Notes: generated from the sequence alone by a model not told the origin. A stretch of 64,000 nt of DNA from Lates calcarifer (GCF_001640805.2 NC_066833.1:8380564-8444563), one strand, 5' to 3'. Shown: positions 10,413 to 22,460, counted from the first letter of the stretch. A program made the numbers and translations.

Positions 10413-11399
10413 TATAACACAGGGTTCTGCTGAGGAACCTCAGCAGGATAATGTTGATCATGTTGGTCAGAAGTCCACGGAGACAAGAATCCAAAAACTC
10501 AAAACAAAAGATGAACAAATACACGTTTAGGATGACGATCGGTGCTAATGCTAGCTGCACTGTCCGAGTCAGACTCGGCGGTCAAGTCACAGTCAGTCTT
10601 CACCATCACCTGCCGGTGCAGTGAAACAATCCGAAATTAAGCCGGTTTGGATAAATTATACAACATCCCCAGCAGCACCCCAGTTCCTGCACCAATGTCC
10701 CTAGTCCCTTATTCTCTCTGCCTGTGGATGAAATAATCCTACCTTGGAATGACCTGAAGAATAAAGATTGCAGGGTATAAAAAGCTGGAGTACGGAGACC
10801 ACAGAGACAAGGGCAAAGACGGCAACATCAAAAGAACGCAGTGTGTGTGAGAGAGAATCAGACTGGGTTAAGTGACCTCGTGGCACAAAGAAGGTATTTG
10901 TGTGCTTCACGAGAAAGCAATGAAAAAAAGAGGCTTTGTATTCTGAGCAGTGACAGTATCACAGCTGAGTTCTTCTTATTTCAAAACCACTCTACAATAA
11001 ACTGAATATGATCATGTTTTTAAGCTTTTAAATCACACAGATACAGTTCAGGCATGTGACACTTGAAAATAAAGCACTGGTTATGAAATATGAAACTTGA
11101 TCTAAATCCAAAAAGGTGCCTCTGTTCCATTATACAAATGGCTGACCTTGGTGAAGGTGATATTCTGAGATCATGCTATAAAAACGTTCAGGATGTGTGA
11201 GCACCGAGTCTGAAATCCGTAAAGAATACAAGCAGCAGGACAGTGAAAGGCCATCCCTTCATCCTCTGTAACGCTCTGAAGTTTCTCTGAAAGGCTGGAG
11301 AAATGAGGAGGGAGGGGAGAGATGACAAACCCAGCTTTCCCTGAGGCCTGGAAAGAAAAAGGCATTTCCAGACGAGTGTTGAAGTGACTGTCGGACGCA
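10413..11399. other. Non-coding stretch, nothing recognised
   Basis: A 15-base palindrome, CCGAGTC-A-GACTCGG, lies at 10564-10578. A TATAAAAAG string at 10776 has no supporting downstream exon. Otherwise nothing. Confidence 0.4.
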
Positions 11400-11640
11400 C
11401 AACAGTTGGGACTTTTCAGGCTGAATTAGACACTAATTGCCATCCTGAGCACATTTGATTTGCTACCAGTGTCATTTTCCACAGAAAACAGAATTCCCTG
11501 CAGTCTAATGTTCATTAACAGCTGACCAACAACAAATTAATATTTACCCAGAGGCTAATTTCCTCATTAGCACTCAAATTTAACATATTTTCATCCACAG
11601 TCAGATTAAAGTTTGTGTAAGTGCTGCAGGAATTGATGAC
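11400..11640. other. Candidate conserved non-coding block
   Basis: Rich in homeodomain-type cores: ACTAATTGCC, TTCATTAACAG, AAATTAATATT, GGCTAATTTCC, CTCATTAGCAC. Free of simple repeats and transposon similarity. Typical of developmental enhancers in appearance. Confidence 0.35.
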
Positions 11641-12300
11641 CTTTACTGAAAGCACCATGATTACCACCTTGAACTTGCTGTGGCTGCTGTTTAAACCTCA
11701 TTCACAGGTGGTAACTTTATATCACGTCATTACACCCAGATTATATACCAGCGTCCTTGACCGTAAACAGCGAAGGGAAGCTTTCCCCTGGTCTTCCATC
11801 AATGTTTCACCAACAGCAGATCCCACTTCAACCCTAAGGTGTATTTCCTGGAAGGACAATGGGGTTTTATTTAGCATATTTCTACCATATGTACAGGGAA
11901 TGGCCTGGGATGCGGTGCTATGTGCAGCCATGTGAGACACATTTATGGCAAATAGACACATTTATGGCCAAGCAAACGGAGGCGGTGTGATGGATAAAGG
12001 TTACCAAAGTGCTCTGGGGTCTGGATGTCATTGGCAGCTCAGGTGTCTCCAGAGTTTTCATTGGCAACAATGAACTTTACATTCTTAAAAGTCACATTGT
12101 TTATTCAGTGTAATAAATGAATGCCAAGTAAACAACTTGAAATATTCAAATATTCAATAAATAGCTGGTATTTGTGACTCTAAATTAAATTAAAATTAGT
12201 TTTTTTTTGTCTGTTTGACTTTCCAATGACAAATGTCAGCACACACAAAGTGGATATGGTCCAGGAAGCTTGGGCCAGGCCTGATAGGAGTGTTTAGAGT
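11641..12300. other. Non-coding stretch, nothing recognised
   Basis: AT-rich at 12110-12210. Frames at 11621-11961 overlap on both strands and show no domain. Confidence 0.45.
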
Positions 12301-12880
12301 GGAAGACACGAAAGGGTCGGGGCATCAGCGGCTGATCTGCAGTTTAACCAAATTTACTTTGACTAAAAGACAACAATCTTGCATATAATGAGAGAGGGAG
12401 GGGTGGAGAGAGAACCCAGCATGTTAGAGTTATAATCAAGCTCTCCCTCATTAGGTATACAGAACATGAACAAACAAGGAAGAGAGTGGCTGTGTTTGCA
12501 CAGGGCCAATGCACTGTAAATGGCTTTTTGCTAATAAGCTGACACATGCCATTATTTGCATTCATTAGTAGACACAAACACCTACAGCAAAGGTCACTGC
12601 TGGAATAGACACGAGTGTAGAGGTTTCCTGTGTGCTGGAGTGGAGTGGTGATCAAATGGTTTATGACGAGGCTACGGAATTTGTTATACATAATTGGTTG
12701 GCAAGCTTTTCGTTAACTTTTCAGTATTCTGGTGGAGACCTTTATGGAACTGTTTTGTTTGTATGTTAAGTGGTAATTTCTCCAGTCGAGGTCTTGCATG
12801 ACAATAACTATTAAAACCTCCCTCAGTTGCTCTTTGTCTAATGTATAGCTGTAGACCATTCATCACTCATACAAACCCAC
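12301..12880. other. Candidate conserved non-coding block with POU octamer
   Basis: The core at 12480-12610 contains GCCAATGCACTG, TGCTAATAAGC, a perfect octamer ATTTGCAT at 12554-12561 and TTCATTAG directly after it. The octamer next to an ATTA core resembles composite POU/homeodomain sites. No coding sequence recognised. Confidence 0.35.
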
Positions 12881-15489
12881 AACTGTAGAGGAATCAGAAA
12901 AAATCCAAGGTCAGAATGAAGCAGAGGAACAGGGATGAAGGAGGTTTAGTAAGATTTCATGAGGATAAGGAGAAAGAATAAAGGTTAAAACTCTACAGGG
13001 AAGGATAGAGAGTTCATCTCTCTTTACATTCATGATACATACTTTAGTCTGTTCAAACAACCCATACACTGAAATGTGGTTGTAGCTGTTATTCAGTAGC
13101 CAGTGGAAAACTCTGAACTAGCAGGGAACATCGAGGTAGAAGTTGCCTATGAAACGTCCAATCACCAAGCTTCAAACAGAGCCGCTAATGGTGGGACGAT
13201 GCAACAACAGTTCACCATGCCAAAATACAGACGAAACACAATACTGTAGAAACTAAGTGGATATGGTTAAAACTGGCGGCCGTATCATAAATCTATATGA
13301 CTGCTACATTATCTAAAAGAGTTGAGCAAAATTGAGGATATCATTAAAAACATAAGAGGTAGAATGTTTGGCTGTAATGGTGTTGGGTTTTCTGATGTTT
13401 GCTGAGTGCCTGGGTGACCATTAATCTCCAGGGTTGTTTTTCACAACATTAGCCATACTAATCAATCAGACAGCTGCACATTCAAGAGAGGCTGGGGTTT
13501 GACAGTGTTGCCTTTGTAATGGTGAGATTTAATTTTTTTTAGTATATAAGTGATCCTAGTGTCCATAATAAATACATTTTTCCAGCAGCTAGTTTTTTCC
13601 ATAGCAATTAGATAATACAGCATTTACAGCCATCGTGTGAATACTAATGGTTTATAAATATCTGATATAACTAACACTAACACTACATCACTAAATAAAA
13701 ACTATTATTCATCAATGGAGCAAATGTATTTTTAATAGAGGTTGGTCTCATCACCCAACAATTCCCCTCAGCTCTGTGGAGCAAACTATTGCCTTGGCTT
13801 TGTTTCCAGGAACAGCAGGCAGCTGTTTTCAGGGTGAAAGCTCTAAAAACCCACAGGACCCTACCTGCCCACATGTGTGTCCTTTAGGACTTTGGTGGAT
13901 GGAAATGGCACCTAATAAATGGTAATGTTAGTTTGTGGCTAAAACAACATTAGCAGATATAAAGAGCAAACACAATCAGGATCATCAACACATCAAAGAG
14001 GTATTTAATATGAAGCTAATGTGTTGTAAGGCTTTCTATGATTTTGTTCAACCTTGTAATAGCAATGAAAAAAAATCGACTCGGGTTGTTCCATTAAGAG
14101 GTGAAAAACAACATGGAGTACTAATAGATGTGGGCAGAGCCATTAAAAGTGCCTCTGTGGTGGTGGCTGTATGTTCTTCTTAGTTTTCATCATGCATTAA
14201 TGAATCCAGACAATCCTGATCCCTTGTGCTGTGTATTGTGTTGCTGTTTGTTAACTGGGGGTTTGAAATAACCTAAATACAGTGTATTTATAAAAAGTGT
14301 GCTACAATTTAAAATGGAAGTCGTATAAATAAAGCTGTAAATGCAGCATTGTGGTTACTTGGATCGAAACAAGCCAGCATGTGTTCTGACCCAGCAGTGC
14401 GGTCACGCTGTAATTGGGGTGTTTTTTTATGTGTGTGTGTAAGTGCTATTAAGTGGCAAGCAGCCACTGGTGCATTACAAGCTGAAAATGTACCCATAAT
14501 GTGTTCCAAACTTAATCAGCATTTCTATGATACACCCGACATTAAAACATATGTTCCACCATCTAATATGTTGAACAAGGGTACTTTATTTTTTTTCACT
14601 CATGGCTCTGTGCCAGTATGAGACGGCTCCTTGATTGGTTTGAAATGAACCACTGTGCCAAAGTCAGTTGTATTTGCCATTACAGAAGAGTATGATGAGA
14701 GTGTTTGACTAAAATGCAGAAACACAGTGAAATATAAAGTGGAGAACCAAATACTTAAAATTTTTTGAGGTCGGATTTCAGAATGTTTGCCTGCTGCTGT
14801 GCTGTTTGGTCAGTGATAGGCTGCCAAATATCAAAAATACAGCCTTTTTTGTGGTCCACTTATGGTTATGCATTGGTAAATTATATATAAATCGTATAAT
14901 TTTGCCCATCTATAATTTAATATATTTCAAAGCAAGACCAAAGATTGCACCCAATTTACTATTGATTCACAACATCAACTCCTCCCAAATTATTTTAGCA
15001 CACACACCCTCTGATAGGAGGCGTGAAGACTTTCCGCAAATCGTTTTGCTATTCAGACTGACTGCTGTAATTGCTGCAAAACACAGGTATCACTGCCACA
15101 ATCAGGCAAACTAAAGGCAGGAATGAATGAATCTGGACTTTGGTAGGAAATAGACAGGGAAACAAGGCATGGGGGAGAGAGATAAACAGACGGACAGATA
15201 AACAAATCAGCTGTGTTGTTGTAGAAGTGCCATGACCACAGCTGCTCTGAGTCATGTCAGGAACAAGGTGGGGGCTGTTGGCAGTGTTGTCCTGCCCTTC
15301 ACAGTGGCATTGAGGGTATCTAAAAAACAGAAAACTGAAACTCTTTGATTTGAAAAGGGACAAGGGGCGACTCATGTTTGTGGCCTTAGGAAGAAAGGAG
15401 TTACATGAGGGTGTGTTGTTTCTTGTGGAGTTCAACTCTGAGTGATTATGCAGAAAGTTTGAAGTTAGAATTTAATTTCTGGTAGATTT
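12881..15489. other. Long AT-rich non-coding stretch
   Basis: Low GC compared with the flanks, with many short frames created by the composition. 14170-14620 is the part that most resembles a conserved non-coding block (CATGCATTAATGAATCC near 14193, TTAATCAGCATTTC near 14513). No exon or transposon is recognised. Confidence 0.4.
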
Positions 15490-15499
15490 GTTCCTGGCA

Positions 15500-15960
15500 A
15501 TTTAAAATTGCAGCACTTTCTGATCGGCCTTTGTGCAGTCACCTGCTACCTCGGTCTGAAGGGTTTATCACCCAAGGAGGTCCACAAGGACATGGTGTCA
15601 GCACTGGGAAATCAGACACTTTCTTAAAACATGGTGAAGAATTGGGCTGCTGAATTCAGAGAGCCTGGAAGTTGACCCCAATCCTTGAAGGCTGATCACC
15701 GTCCAAACCCAGGAGACCATTGAAGTGATCCTTGACGTGATCTTGACAGATCAACGAATAACCCAATGGTTCATTGCTGCAGAGCTGGGTTACCTCCCAG
15801 GAACATGTCCATGCATTTAAACTCAAAGACCAAGGTGTCGGCTTGCTGGATCCTGAAACATCTTGGGCCTGATGAGAACATGTCAAGGGAAAATCTTGAC
15901 ATTTCCCAAGAGATTGGTACAGGAGTTCGTAACCATGGATGAGAGCAGTGCTATCAGATG
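15500..15960 (+). pseudogene. Decayed mariner-family transposase
   Basis: Plus-strand pieces in shifting frames match the mariner transposase layout. 15529-15609 reads LCAVTCYLGLKGLSPKEVHK and on to DMVSALG, then NQTLS, a stop, and VKNWAAEFRE: the N-terminal helix-turn-helix region. 15717-15818 reads TIEVILDVILTDQRITQWFI, then AAELGYLPGTCP: the second helix-turn-helix. About 15836-15923 reads VSACWILKHLGP then SRENLD. Near 15925-15945, in another frame, comes EFVTMDES, corresponding to the first catalytic aspartate of the DDD triad (family form VTxDE). Stops and frameshifts are frequent and the C-terminal half with the other two catalytic residues is missing. The element is dead. Its terminal repeats are not visible. 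Confidence 0.8.
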
Positions 15961-16140
15961 ACCTTCATATTCATGCTGTTTACCACAGCTTGGATAGTTT
16001 TGATTGTTTGCTTGTTAGTTAATTATAATGAAGTTTAATGTTATATATTACTGTATGTCTATGACTTTGAAAGGGGTAAATTTAATTAGATGTTGTCTAG
16101 TAGACTGTCAGATGGCAGCCAGAGGCCAATAATGAGATTT
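15961..16140. other. Non-coding sequence after the mariner relic
   Basis: AT-rich. CAGATGGCAG at 16109-16118 is only a partial CTCF-like match. Confidence 0.4.
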
Positions 16141-16219
16141 AACCATGCATCAATAATCACTTGATAAGCCTGGCTAGAAATAAGCCTTAGAGGTGTAAAA
16201 TTACTGCTGATGCATGGTT
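16141..16219. repeat. Small fold-back element
   Basis: AACCATGCATCA at 16141-16152 is exactly reverse-complementary to TGATGCATGGTT at 16208-16219, giving 12-base arms on a 55-base interior. The interior contains TAAGCC twice. Could be a hairpin MITE or a structured RNA-forming sequence; no other copy is seen in the window. Confidence 0.5.
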
Positions 16220-17689
16220 CATTACAAAGTATTTTTGACTATATGTTAAGCCTGAAGAAAGTGATCAGTGCCACAAATAAGCCAATTATCTCAGCAGGTT
16301 CCTGGTTCCCTAACCCCTCCTGAGATTCTCCTCGAGAAAGAAACCGCAGCATCAAGTGTAACATAAACTGGATCTGTCGTGGAGCGTTGCATCATTTGAC
16401 ATCATCTGAAACCAAACCTACACTCTACAGTTAAAGTGGATGATCGTTTTTGTGCCATAACCAAGCCGAAGCTGTGGATGATCAGATAATGGACGTATAT
16501 TTTTTTTTTGCGGTCACGTGTGATGTTTTTGTAAGACACTTGCATGTGTCGTACTGGCAGTGAGGCCGGAAAAAACAGTCATATGGGTCATTTATAAGGG
16601 CGACGCCAGAGAACACATTTTGTTGTTTTTGGAGAGGCGACACCAAGGATTCTAAGATGGCCGTCATTTGATGTCGACACTTGTCCTGTTTTTCTGGGAC
16701 AAGTGTTGTCAGTGATATGGCTGTATTTTTTTGGCCCACGCAACAGATACCATTCCAGCTTTATTCCCTCTTGCCTTCTCCTCCCATTTCTCTGTCTGCA
16801 TGCCCACTCTCTGCTGCCTCCCTCACTCTCTTTGACTTTCTGTTATGATTGGACCTGATGAGTAGGAGTGTTTGCCATTTTGGCAGGCAGAGTTTTGGAG
16901 TCTAGAGTTATCTACCGGGGGACATAGTTTATCTGACTCAGTAGTCTGACCCCTGTTTCTTCTCTGGTCCTCTGACACTGGGACAGGACTTCCTCAGCCT
17001 GCCTTATCAGCTTGAACCACAACACTGGAATAGACCCAGGGACCAGGATCTCTGCAAAAAATACTACTATTGTCAACAAAGTATGTAAAGCCTGACAGAT
17101 TTAAGAAAAGACCTCATTAGTGCCCTTGTGGAGATGCAGTTATTTAAGCTTTACATACCAATTTTTTCAAGTGGAAGTCCATTTTTTGTCATGGCGTTAG
17201 CTTGTAAGGATGAAAACGGCTAACATGGCTGTGTCTCATGCGTCGCTAACAGGAGGCCATTTTGAACTTTACAACTTTATTGTCCAGCCAAGGCCAAAAA
17301 AATCAACACACAACGTCAGGAGGCAATAATCGATTATGTTGTTTAACTGCATCAATGCTGGATCATCCACACCTGCATCGTGAACGATTATTTTCAACAC
17401 CCCTAGACTCCATGGGTCCAGGACCAGCTTTTAAATACAGTTCTAGGTACTATATTTCCAAGTCTGTCAGATTCTGACACAAATTTTTGTATCTGTGAAA
17501 ACCTCTACTATAGAATATTGTCAACCTCATCCTTTTAAGTTTTAACCCTCTTGAAAATTACAGAACATATGACTTGACTGACATTGATAGTCACAGTCCA
17601 ATCATTTGGAGGCGTCTCAGTAGCAGACATTATCGTTAATCAAAGGTGAGCTTGTGACAAATACCTTCTTTGATCCTGCTCTCTGTCAC
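16220..17689. other. Non-coding stretch, nothing recognised
   Basis: A short hairpin lies at 16677-16706 (10-base arms ACACTTGTCC / GGACAAGTGT, 10-base loop). No exon supported. Confidence 0.45.
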
Positions 17690-17770
17690 ACTTAATGAGC
17701 ATATTTGCATCATTAACTAACCATCTAGCTAATTGATCAAAGCAGCAAATGTTCATGTTAACACAGGAGC
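17690..17770. other. Candidate enhancer-like block with POU octamer
   Basis: TTAATGAGCATATTTGCATC contains a perfect octamer ATTTGCAT at 17703-17710, followed by CATTAACTAACC and GCTAATTGATCAAAG. The last contains ATCAAAG, a TCF/LEF-type core. Regulatory role inferred only. Confidence 0.3.
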
Positions 17771-18999
17771 ACTGGCCTCTACTAAAAACAATAAAAAGAC
17801 AAGCATATTTTGGATGGTAAAGCCACTAGAAACACATAATGGACACACGACTTTGACGGCTGGAGCGCTGTATTATTCTTTGCCCCCATTTGAATAAACA
17901 GTGCTGCTCTGGGCCTGGCTGCTTATCATCCAGAGGGAGGAGATAAGCAGGGTAAACAGAGCCGAACTCAAAGTGGAAAAAGGATTCCTCTCGTTCCTGC
18001 TCAACTGTTTTACACTTTAACTGTCTCCAGATGGGAGTTAAGGAGGAATCATCGAATCACTTTCACATGTTCTACGACACAGGAAGATGGATTATTCTGT
18101 GTGTTGAGACACAGAAAGTGTCAAGTATGTGCGTTTATGAACAGGTGGTCGGTCAATCTGCTTTTTAAAATGCATCCCAGCTTGTGAGCCGCTGTAGTTT
18201 GCGTGCTGTATATAAGAGTGATGACACACAATCACAATGGATCATTTATTACCTGTGGCTGGGAGTTTTCTACAGGAGTGTGTGTGCATGTGTCATGACT
18301 TATCTGGGGCAAACACCTTGCAACAAGTACCACATAACTTACCAGTGAGTTATAGTTTTGTTGGAAAATGACACCCCCCAAGAGAGCAGAGATATATCTT
18401 TTATGAAAGTCAAGATGAAACACCGTGACAGAGTGGATGTAGCTGAAGATGAGTCACTGCATGTTTCTCTAACTCTGAATTGGACAGAAACAACTTCTCT
18501 CCTTGGTTTCCTTCTGAAAGTGACTGACGTTTATGGTGATGGATCTTCTAAACAGCAGCTCGTTATTCTATTAAAGGTACCCTCCTAACGACTTGTAGGA
18601 AACAAAACTGATGACAAGGTAAAATAGATTAATTAAGGTACCTCGGCGTCGGAGCAGCCACTTAATCATAGATCGCGCTTGTCACAGGGATTTAGGATCT
18701 GATTGACTTGAACAGATTATGCCTCACTTCATTTTCTGCCTTTGTGCAATAGAAAATTAATTGTCAGTGACATTTGGTTGTAATCCCCCGCCACTCTCTA
18801 TCTCTACTTCCTCAATTAATTATTGGCTGCCTTTTGTACTCTCGTTCCAAAGGGTTTCTTTTGGAGATACGCGAGGCAGAATCATTTCCTCAACTGCTGA
18901 GGACAACATCCGCTTTTTGACTGAGGCTAGGCAATCTAATCATCAGCTGTTGCTGAGGCAATATTCTCCTCTTGTCCTTAGATTGCTGTGTCAGTGCTA

Positions 19000-19004
<5 letters not shown>
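17771..19004. other. Non-coding stretch, nothing recognised
   Basis: A 76-codon plus frame at 18358-18588 has no recognisable domain. 18630-18860 is complex, repeat-free sequence and may be partly conserved. Confidence 0.4.

Positions 19005-19039
<35 letters not shown>
19005..19039. repeat. (CA)n microsatellite
   Basis: About 17 uninterrupted CA units. Confidence 0.95.
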
Positions 19040-19041
<2 letters not shown>

Positions 19042-19129
19042 TCTGAGTGACAGCTAAAGAGAGGGGAAGGGTCCGGCCCACCTCGACCCGTCAATCATCT
19101 GAGGCTTTGACAGCTCATTTCACTGGACA

Positions 19130-19220
19130 GGAGACCAGGAGAGGAAGAGGGGGGAGGAGATCTAGAAAAGGGGACGAGAGAGGAGAAGAAAGGAGGGAGG
19201 AAGTGGAAGGAGAGATAAGT
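19130..19220 (+). repeat. Polypurine tract
   Basis: Nearly all A and G for about 90 bases with few interruptions. Capable in principle of triplex (H-DNA) formation. It lies about 90 bases after the CA array. Confidence 0.8.
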
Positions 19221-20260
19221 GACTCAGTTAAATTTTATTTGTACAGCACCAGATCATAGCATTATAACAGAAGCTAGAAACTGTTCCTGCTGCTTGGTGT
19301 ATCCAGGATAATCAGAGTTCATCAGTCTAATCAGCCAATCAGAGTCAGCTTAGTCCACTTCTGCCCAGAAACTGCTGAGTCATCACCAACTGCTGAGTCA
19401 CTGGTTGCTATGGTGACTGGGGCCCCATAGGTGGTGGGCCCCAAAGCCAAAACTTTCCATCAAAAAATCCCTCATACCTCAAAAACTATAAGTCCTATCT
19501 TTAATATTTCTTCACCGTGAGCTCCACAGAGCTTCAGTGAAGACTCTGATGTTTTATATGTGGACGTCCTGTTTACGGTTTAGGCTCCGTCAAAGTTTTA
19601 AAACAGAGCTTCAGAGTTCAGTTTAACATGGCAGTCTATGGGACTGTGGGTCAGTGCTCTCTGTGTTTGGAGGAGATTTATTCACAAACTGTGAGTCATG
19701 TGACAATGGGAGTCACACTGGGTGAGAGAGGACACATTTCTCTACGTCTTCATATAGAAAGTGTCTGTGTAGGTTGGAAACTGGGGGAATTAAAAGAGGT
19801 TTGAATCAGATTTTTATGGTAAAATTTTTCAGAGGTGGCAGTTAGAGTGATGATGTCACACACTGTAACCCTGAACATTCCACACAATACACACCCATTA
19901 TAAACTCTGACACGGTAAAATAAAAACATAAAACTGAAACTGCGATTTCGTAAAAACAATAATAGCTATCAACATGAAGATTTGACCCAAAAAAGTCTAA
20001 AATCTTGTGAGTGGTTTAAAGTTTCAACCATGTTTCTAACTAAAAGTATGACGAAATCATGCGGCTTCAAAGAGGGGTGGGTTTGATCATTTTAGCAGTG
20101 ACTTCCCATTCATTTTCAATGGGGAATTTTTTGCAGTTGTCAATTCTGCTGCTGTATGTTTTCTACTGGAACAGCATCATGTGACTGATAAGACCCAATC
20201 AGGAAGCAGACATGGGTGTGTGCGTCACCATTTCCAAAACACGACCCAGGAGTTTTCAAA
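19221..20260. repeat. Probable dispersed-repeat sequence
   Basis: TTTTATTTGTACAGCACCAG at 19232-19251 resembles a segment common in fish dispersed repeats ('tttatttatacagcaccaa'). AAAACTATAAGTCCTATCTT at 19482 and CCCATTCATTTTCAATGGGG at 20105 also look repeat-derived. Boundaries and family are not determinable from this window. Confidence 0.4.
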
Positions 20261-20320
20261 CTAAAATGGAGTCACGCTGGGCGTAAACGTAGAGTGGTGA
20301 TGATGCAGCCTCAGAGAGAG

Positions 20321-20353
20321 GAGGGGGAGGCAGAGGGGGAGGCAGAGGGGGAG
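20321..20353 (+). repeat. 12-base tandem repeat, purine-rich
   Basis: Unit GAGGGGGAGGCA in 2.75 copies, within a longer purine-rich stretch (20310-20410). Confidence 0.9.
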
Positions 20354-20485
20354 TGATGTTCTCAGGCAGGATAATACCAGAGGGAAGAGGAGAGAGAAAA
20401 TAGAGGGAATGATTGTTGGATGCAGGCGTCTGACAGAGAGAAAGCACAGTGAGAGAGGAGATAGCGTGATGAAACTCAGGTCAAA

Positions 20486-20486
<1 letters not shown>

Positions 20487-20520
<34 letters not shown>
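20487..20520. repeat. (TG)n microsatellite
   Basis: Seventeen uninterrupted TG units, followed by a degenerate TG/AG tail to about 20535. Confidence 0.95.
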
Positions 20521-20522
<2 letters not shown>

Positions 20523-20646
20523 AGTGAGTGTGTGTTTTCCTTCTGTGTCAAATTAAACCACAGAGGCAGAGAGACATTTCATTTCCCAGATATGATTGAT
20601 GGATAATGTGTGTGTCCCAGAGAGGTGTCAGATGGCATGTCCTGAC

Positions 20647-20648
<2 letters not shown>

Positions 20649-20679
<31 letters not shown>
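20649..20679. repeat. (CA)n microsatellite
   Basis: About 15 CA units, complementary in sense to the TG array 128 bases upstream, so the two could pair. Confidence 0.95.
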
Positions 20680-20681
<2 letters not shown>

Positions 20682-21202
20682 CATGCATACGCTAGGTTAC
20701 ACACTGATTCTGCAGTTGTCTAGACAGGCAGAGACTGAGACAACTGAGGCCTAAACAAAATAACAAAGCAGAGTTTGAGGAGGGTTCTGTGAACTAATAA
20801 AGGCTGATAAAACAGGTATAAACACTCAGAGGGAGGATTACCTGTATTATAATGACTCACATTGAAAAGTCAACATAATGTGCATTTCCTCAGCATTGTT
20901 TAGATCAGTATGAGTCAGGTCAAATTCAAATGAAATCAATCAAAATCCTGTCAAGATTTGTCAAACATCTCTTGTTCATCATACCTTTATTCCCCAACGT
21001 TTTTGGCATTAGATTAGTAAAACCAAATTGGAGGCCTATGAGGCAAAGAGGTAGTATGACCTTTAACCCACTGGAAAGCTTTTAAGGTGACACTTTAATC
21101 GACTGCAGCTTTAAGGATAACTGATGTTTTTGAACCTGGGCCTTACTTTTCCATGTTTATGGCTCTAAATGACTGATAGGGACAAAGACCAGTTGTACAC
21201 AG
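20680..21202. other. Non-coding stretch, nothing recognised
   Basis: No supported feature. Confidence 0.4.
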
Positions 21203-21280
21203 AAATCAGAAGTTTGAACCTGAACGCCCCGTGAAGTCGGATTTCCAACTCAGAAAGTCGGAGCAACCCCGACAACATCT
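21203..21280 (+). repeat. Dispersed repeat family 2, copy 2
   Basis: Shares AGAAGTTTGAACCTGAACGC, the following GTGAAGTC block and GAGCAACCCC with 5781-6110 and, inverted, with 47630-47700. It has an extra segment between the blocks and lacks the hairpin. Confidence 0.75.
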
Positions 21281-21409
21281 TTTCAGACTTACCTTCAAAC
21301 CTTGTCACGTGAAAATCGTTTCTCCTGTGAACTGGAACGTCTCACATCTCATTTTGCATGTCACATATACAAACATATTACCAAGAGACCACCAGAGTTT
21401 AACTAGGGC

Positions 21410-21790
21410 TAAAAGTTTGAACTCCCTCTGGAGGAGCAGCCATGTTTGGTGCCTTCACGGGGACTTTGGCAGATTACAGGAGGTTTATTTGACAAACAGT
21501 GGGCCGTGTGGATGTTGTGTATTTTCTTCTTGGGCCTGTGTAAACACGGGTTGTGGTTTGAGGGTTTATTGGAAAAGCCCTGTTTAGCACAGGTATCGGC
21601 GACACAGGGAATGCTAATGATGTTGATATTTATTCTATTTCCTGATATACAAAATGGTCCGACCATATTTATGAGAAAGCAAACAGGGAGCGGCTCCAGG
21701 GAGGAAACGACTACAGATTGGGCTCCGTCTATTTTCAGCTTCCCTCTTTGGTCTCAGAGAAAGCTTGAGAAACAAAGAATTTGAGGAGAA
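21410..21790. other. Candidate conserved non-coding block
   Basis: Complex repeat-free sequence, with a GC-balanced first half and GCTAATGATGTTGATATTTA at 21611. Overlapping frames exist on both strands but none resembles a protein. Conservation is inferred from appearance only. Confidence 0.25.
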
Positions 21791-22069
21791 GTCTGGCAAA
21801 AAGCTAAAAAAGGACGAGAGGAAAGAGGGTTTAAAAAAAAAGTAGCTCAAGAGTCAGAGCAGAGTGAAAATACAGATCCATCCACAGCCTTCAGAGTCCA
21901 GGTAATGGTGCTGACGTGCTCGGAGCACTGATGCATCCTCTCAGTGTGGGTCGTGCCCTCTGGGAGCTCCACAGCTCTGGTTTAGCATGTCAGTATGATG
22001 TATGTGCAGGCAGTAAAGGAAACTCAGCATTAGCTCTCACTATCCCCTTCACACCATGAACGGAAACAA
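21791..22069. other. Non-coding stretch, nothing recognised
   Basis: Short A-run at 21832-21841. Nothing else. Confidence 0.4.
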
Positions 22070-22460
22070 CCCCTCACCTCAGTGCTGCTTGGGAAGCCGA
22101 TTGGACAAGCCGGCCGTGTCCATTAATTGTCATTAAAGAGAGTTGAACTGGAGTCTCTGACCCTCCGGACTCTGACAGCCTCAGATATTCATCATCGTCT
22201 TCATCGTCATCATCGTACCTCTGGCTTTCTTTTCTAATGCTGCAGTGTTTATTAGAGGTAATAGCTTTTGTCGGTTCAGACTGTTTCCCTGTACAGAACA
22301 GGCCGTCAGGGTGATGTCGACCCTGTGTTGTTGATGTGAGTTTCTGTTCGCTAAAGCATAAACCAGACAGCATGCTGATTTTAATGGTCTGAGACTCGAC
22401 CGGCCCTGTCTGCTCAGAACAAGAGTGGGATTGTTCTGTTGAAGACACTCAAGGATGCTG
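22070..22460. other. Candidate conserved non-coding block
   Basis: Contains GTCCATTAATTGTCATTAAA at 22117-22136 (two homeodomain-type cores) and a short ATC/GTC-rich stretch at 22190-22217. A 124-codon minus-strand frame crosses it. Its acidic run comes from that low-complexity stretch, and I see no domain. Confidence 0.3.

Noticed and set aside
10776..10784. TATA-like TATAAAAAG
   Set aside because: No downstream exon or other promoter sign. AT-rich strings of this kind are common by chance.
16109..16118. CAGATGGCAG as a CTCF site
   Set aside because: Matches only the second part of the core; the first four positions do not fit.
18209..18216. TATA-like TATATAAG
   Set aside because: No downstream gene; single short match.
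22074..22448. 124-codon minus-strand frame with an acidic run
   Set aside because: The acidic run is produced by a low-complexity ATC/GTC-rich stretch and the rest has no known domain.
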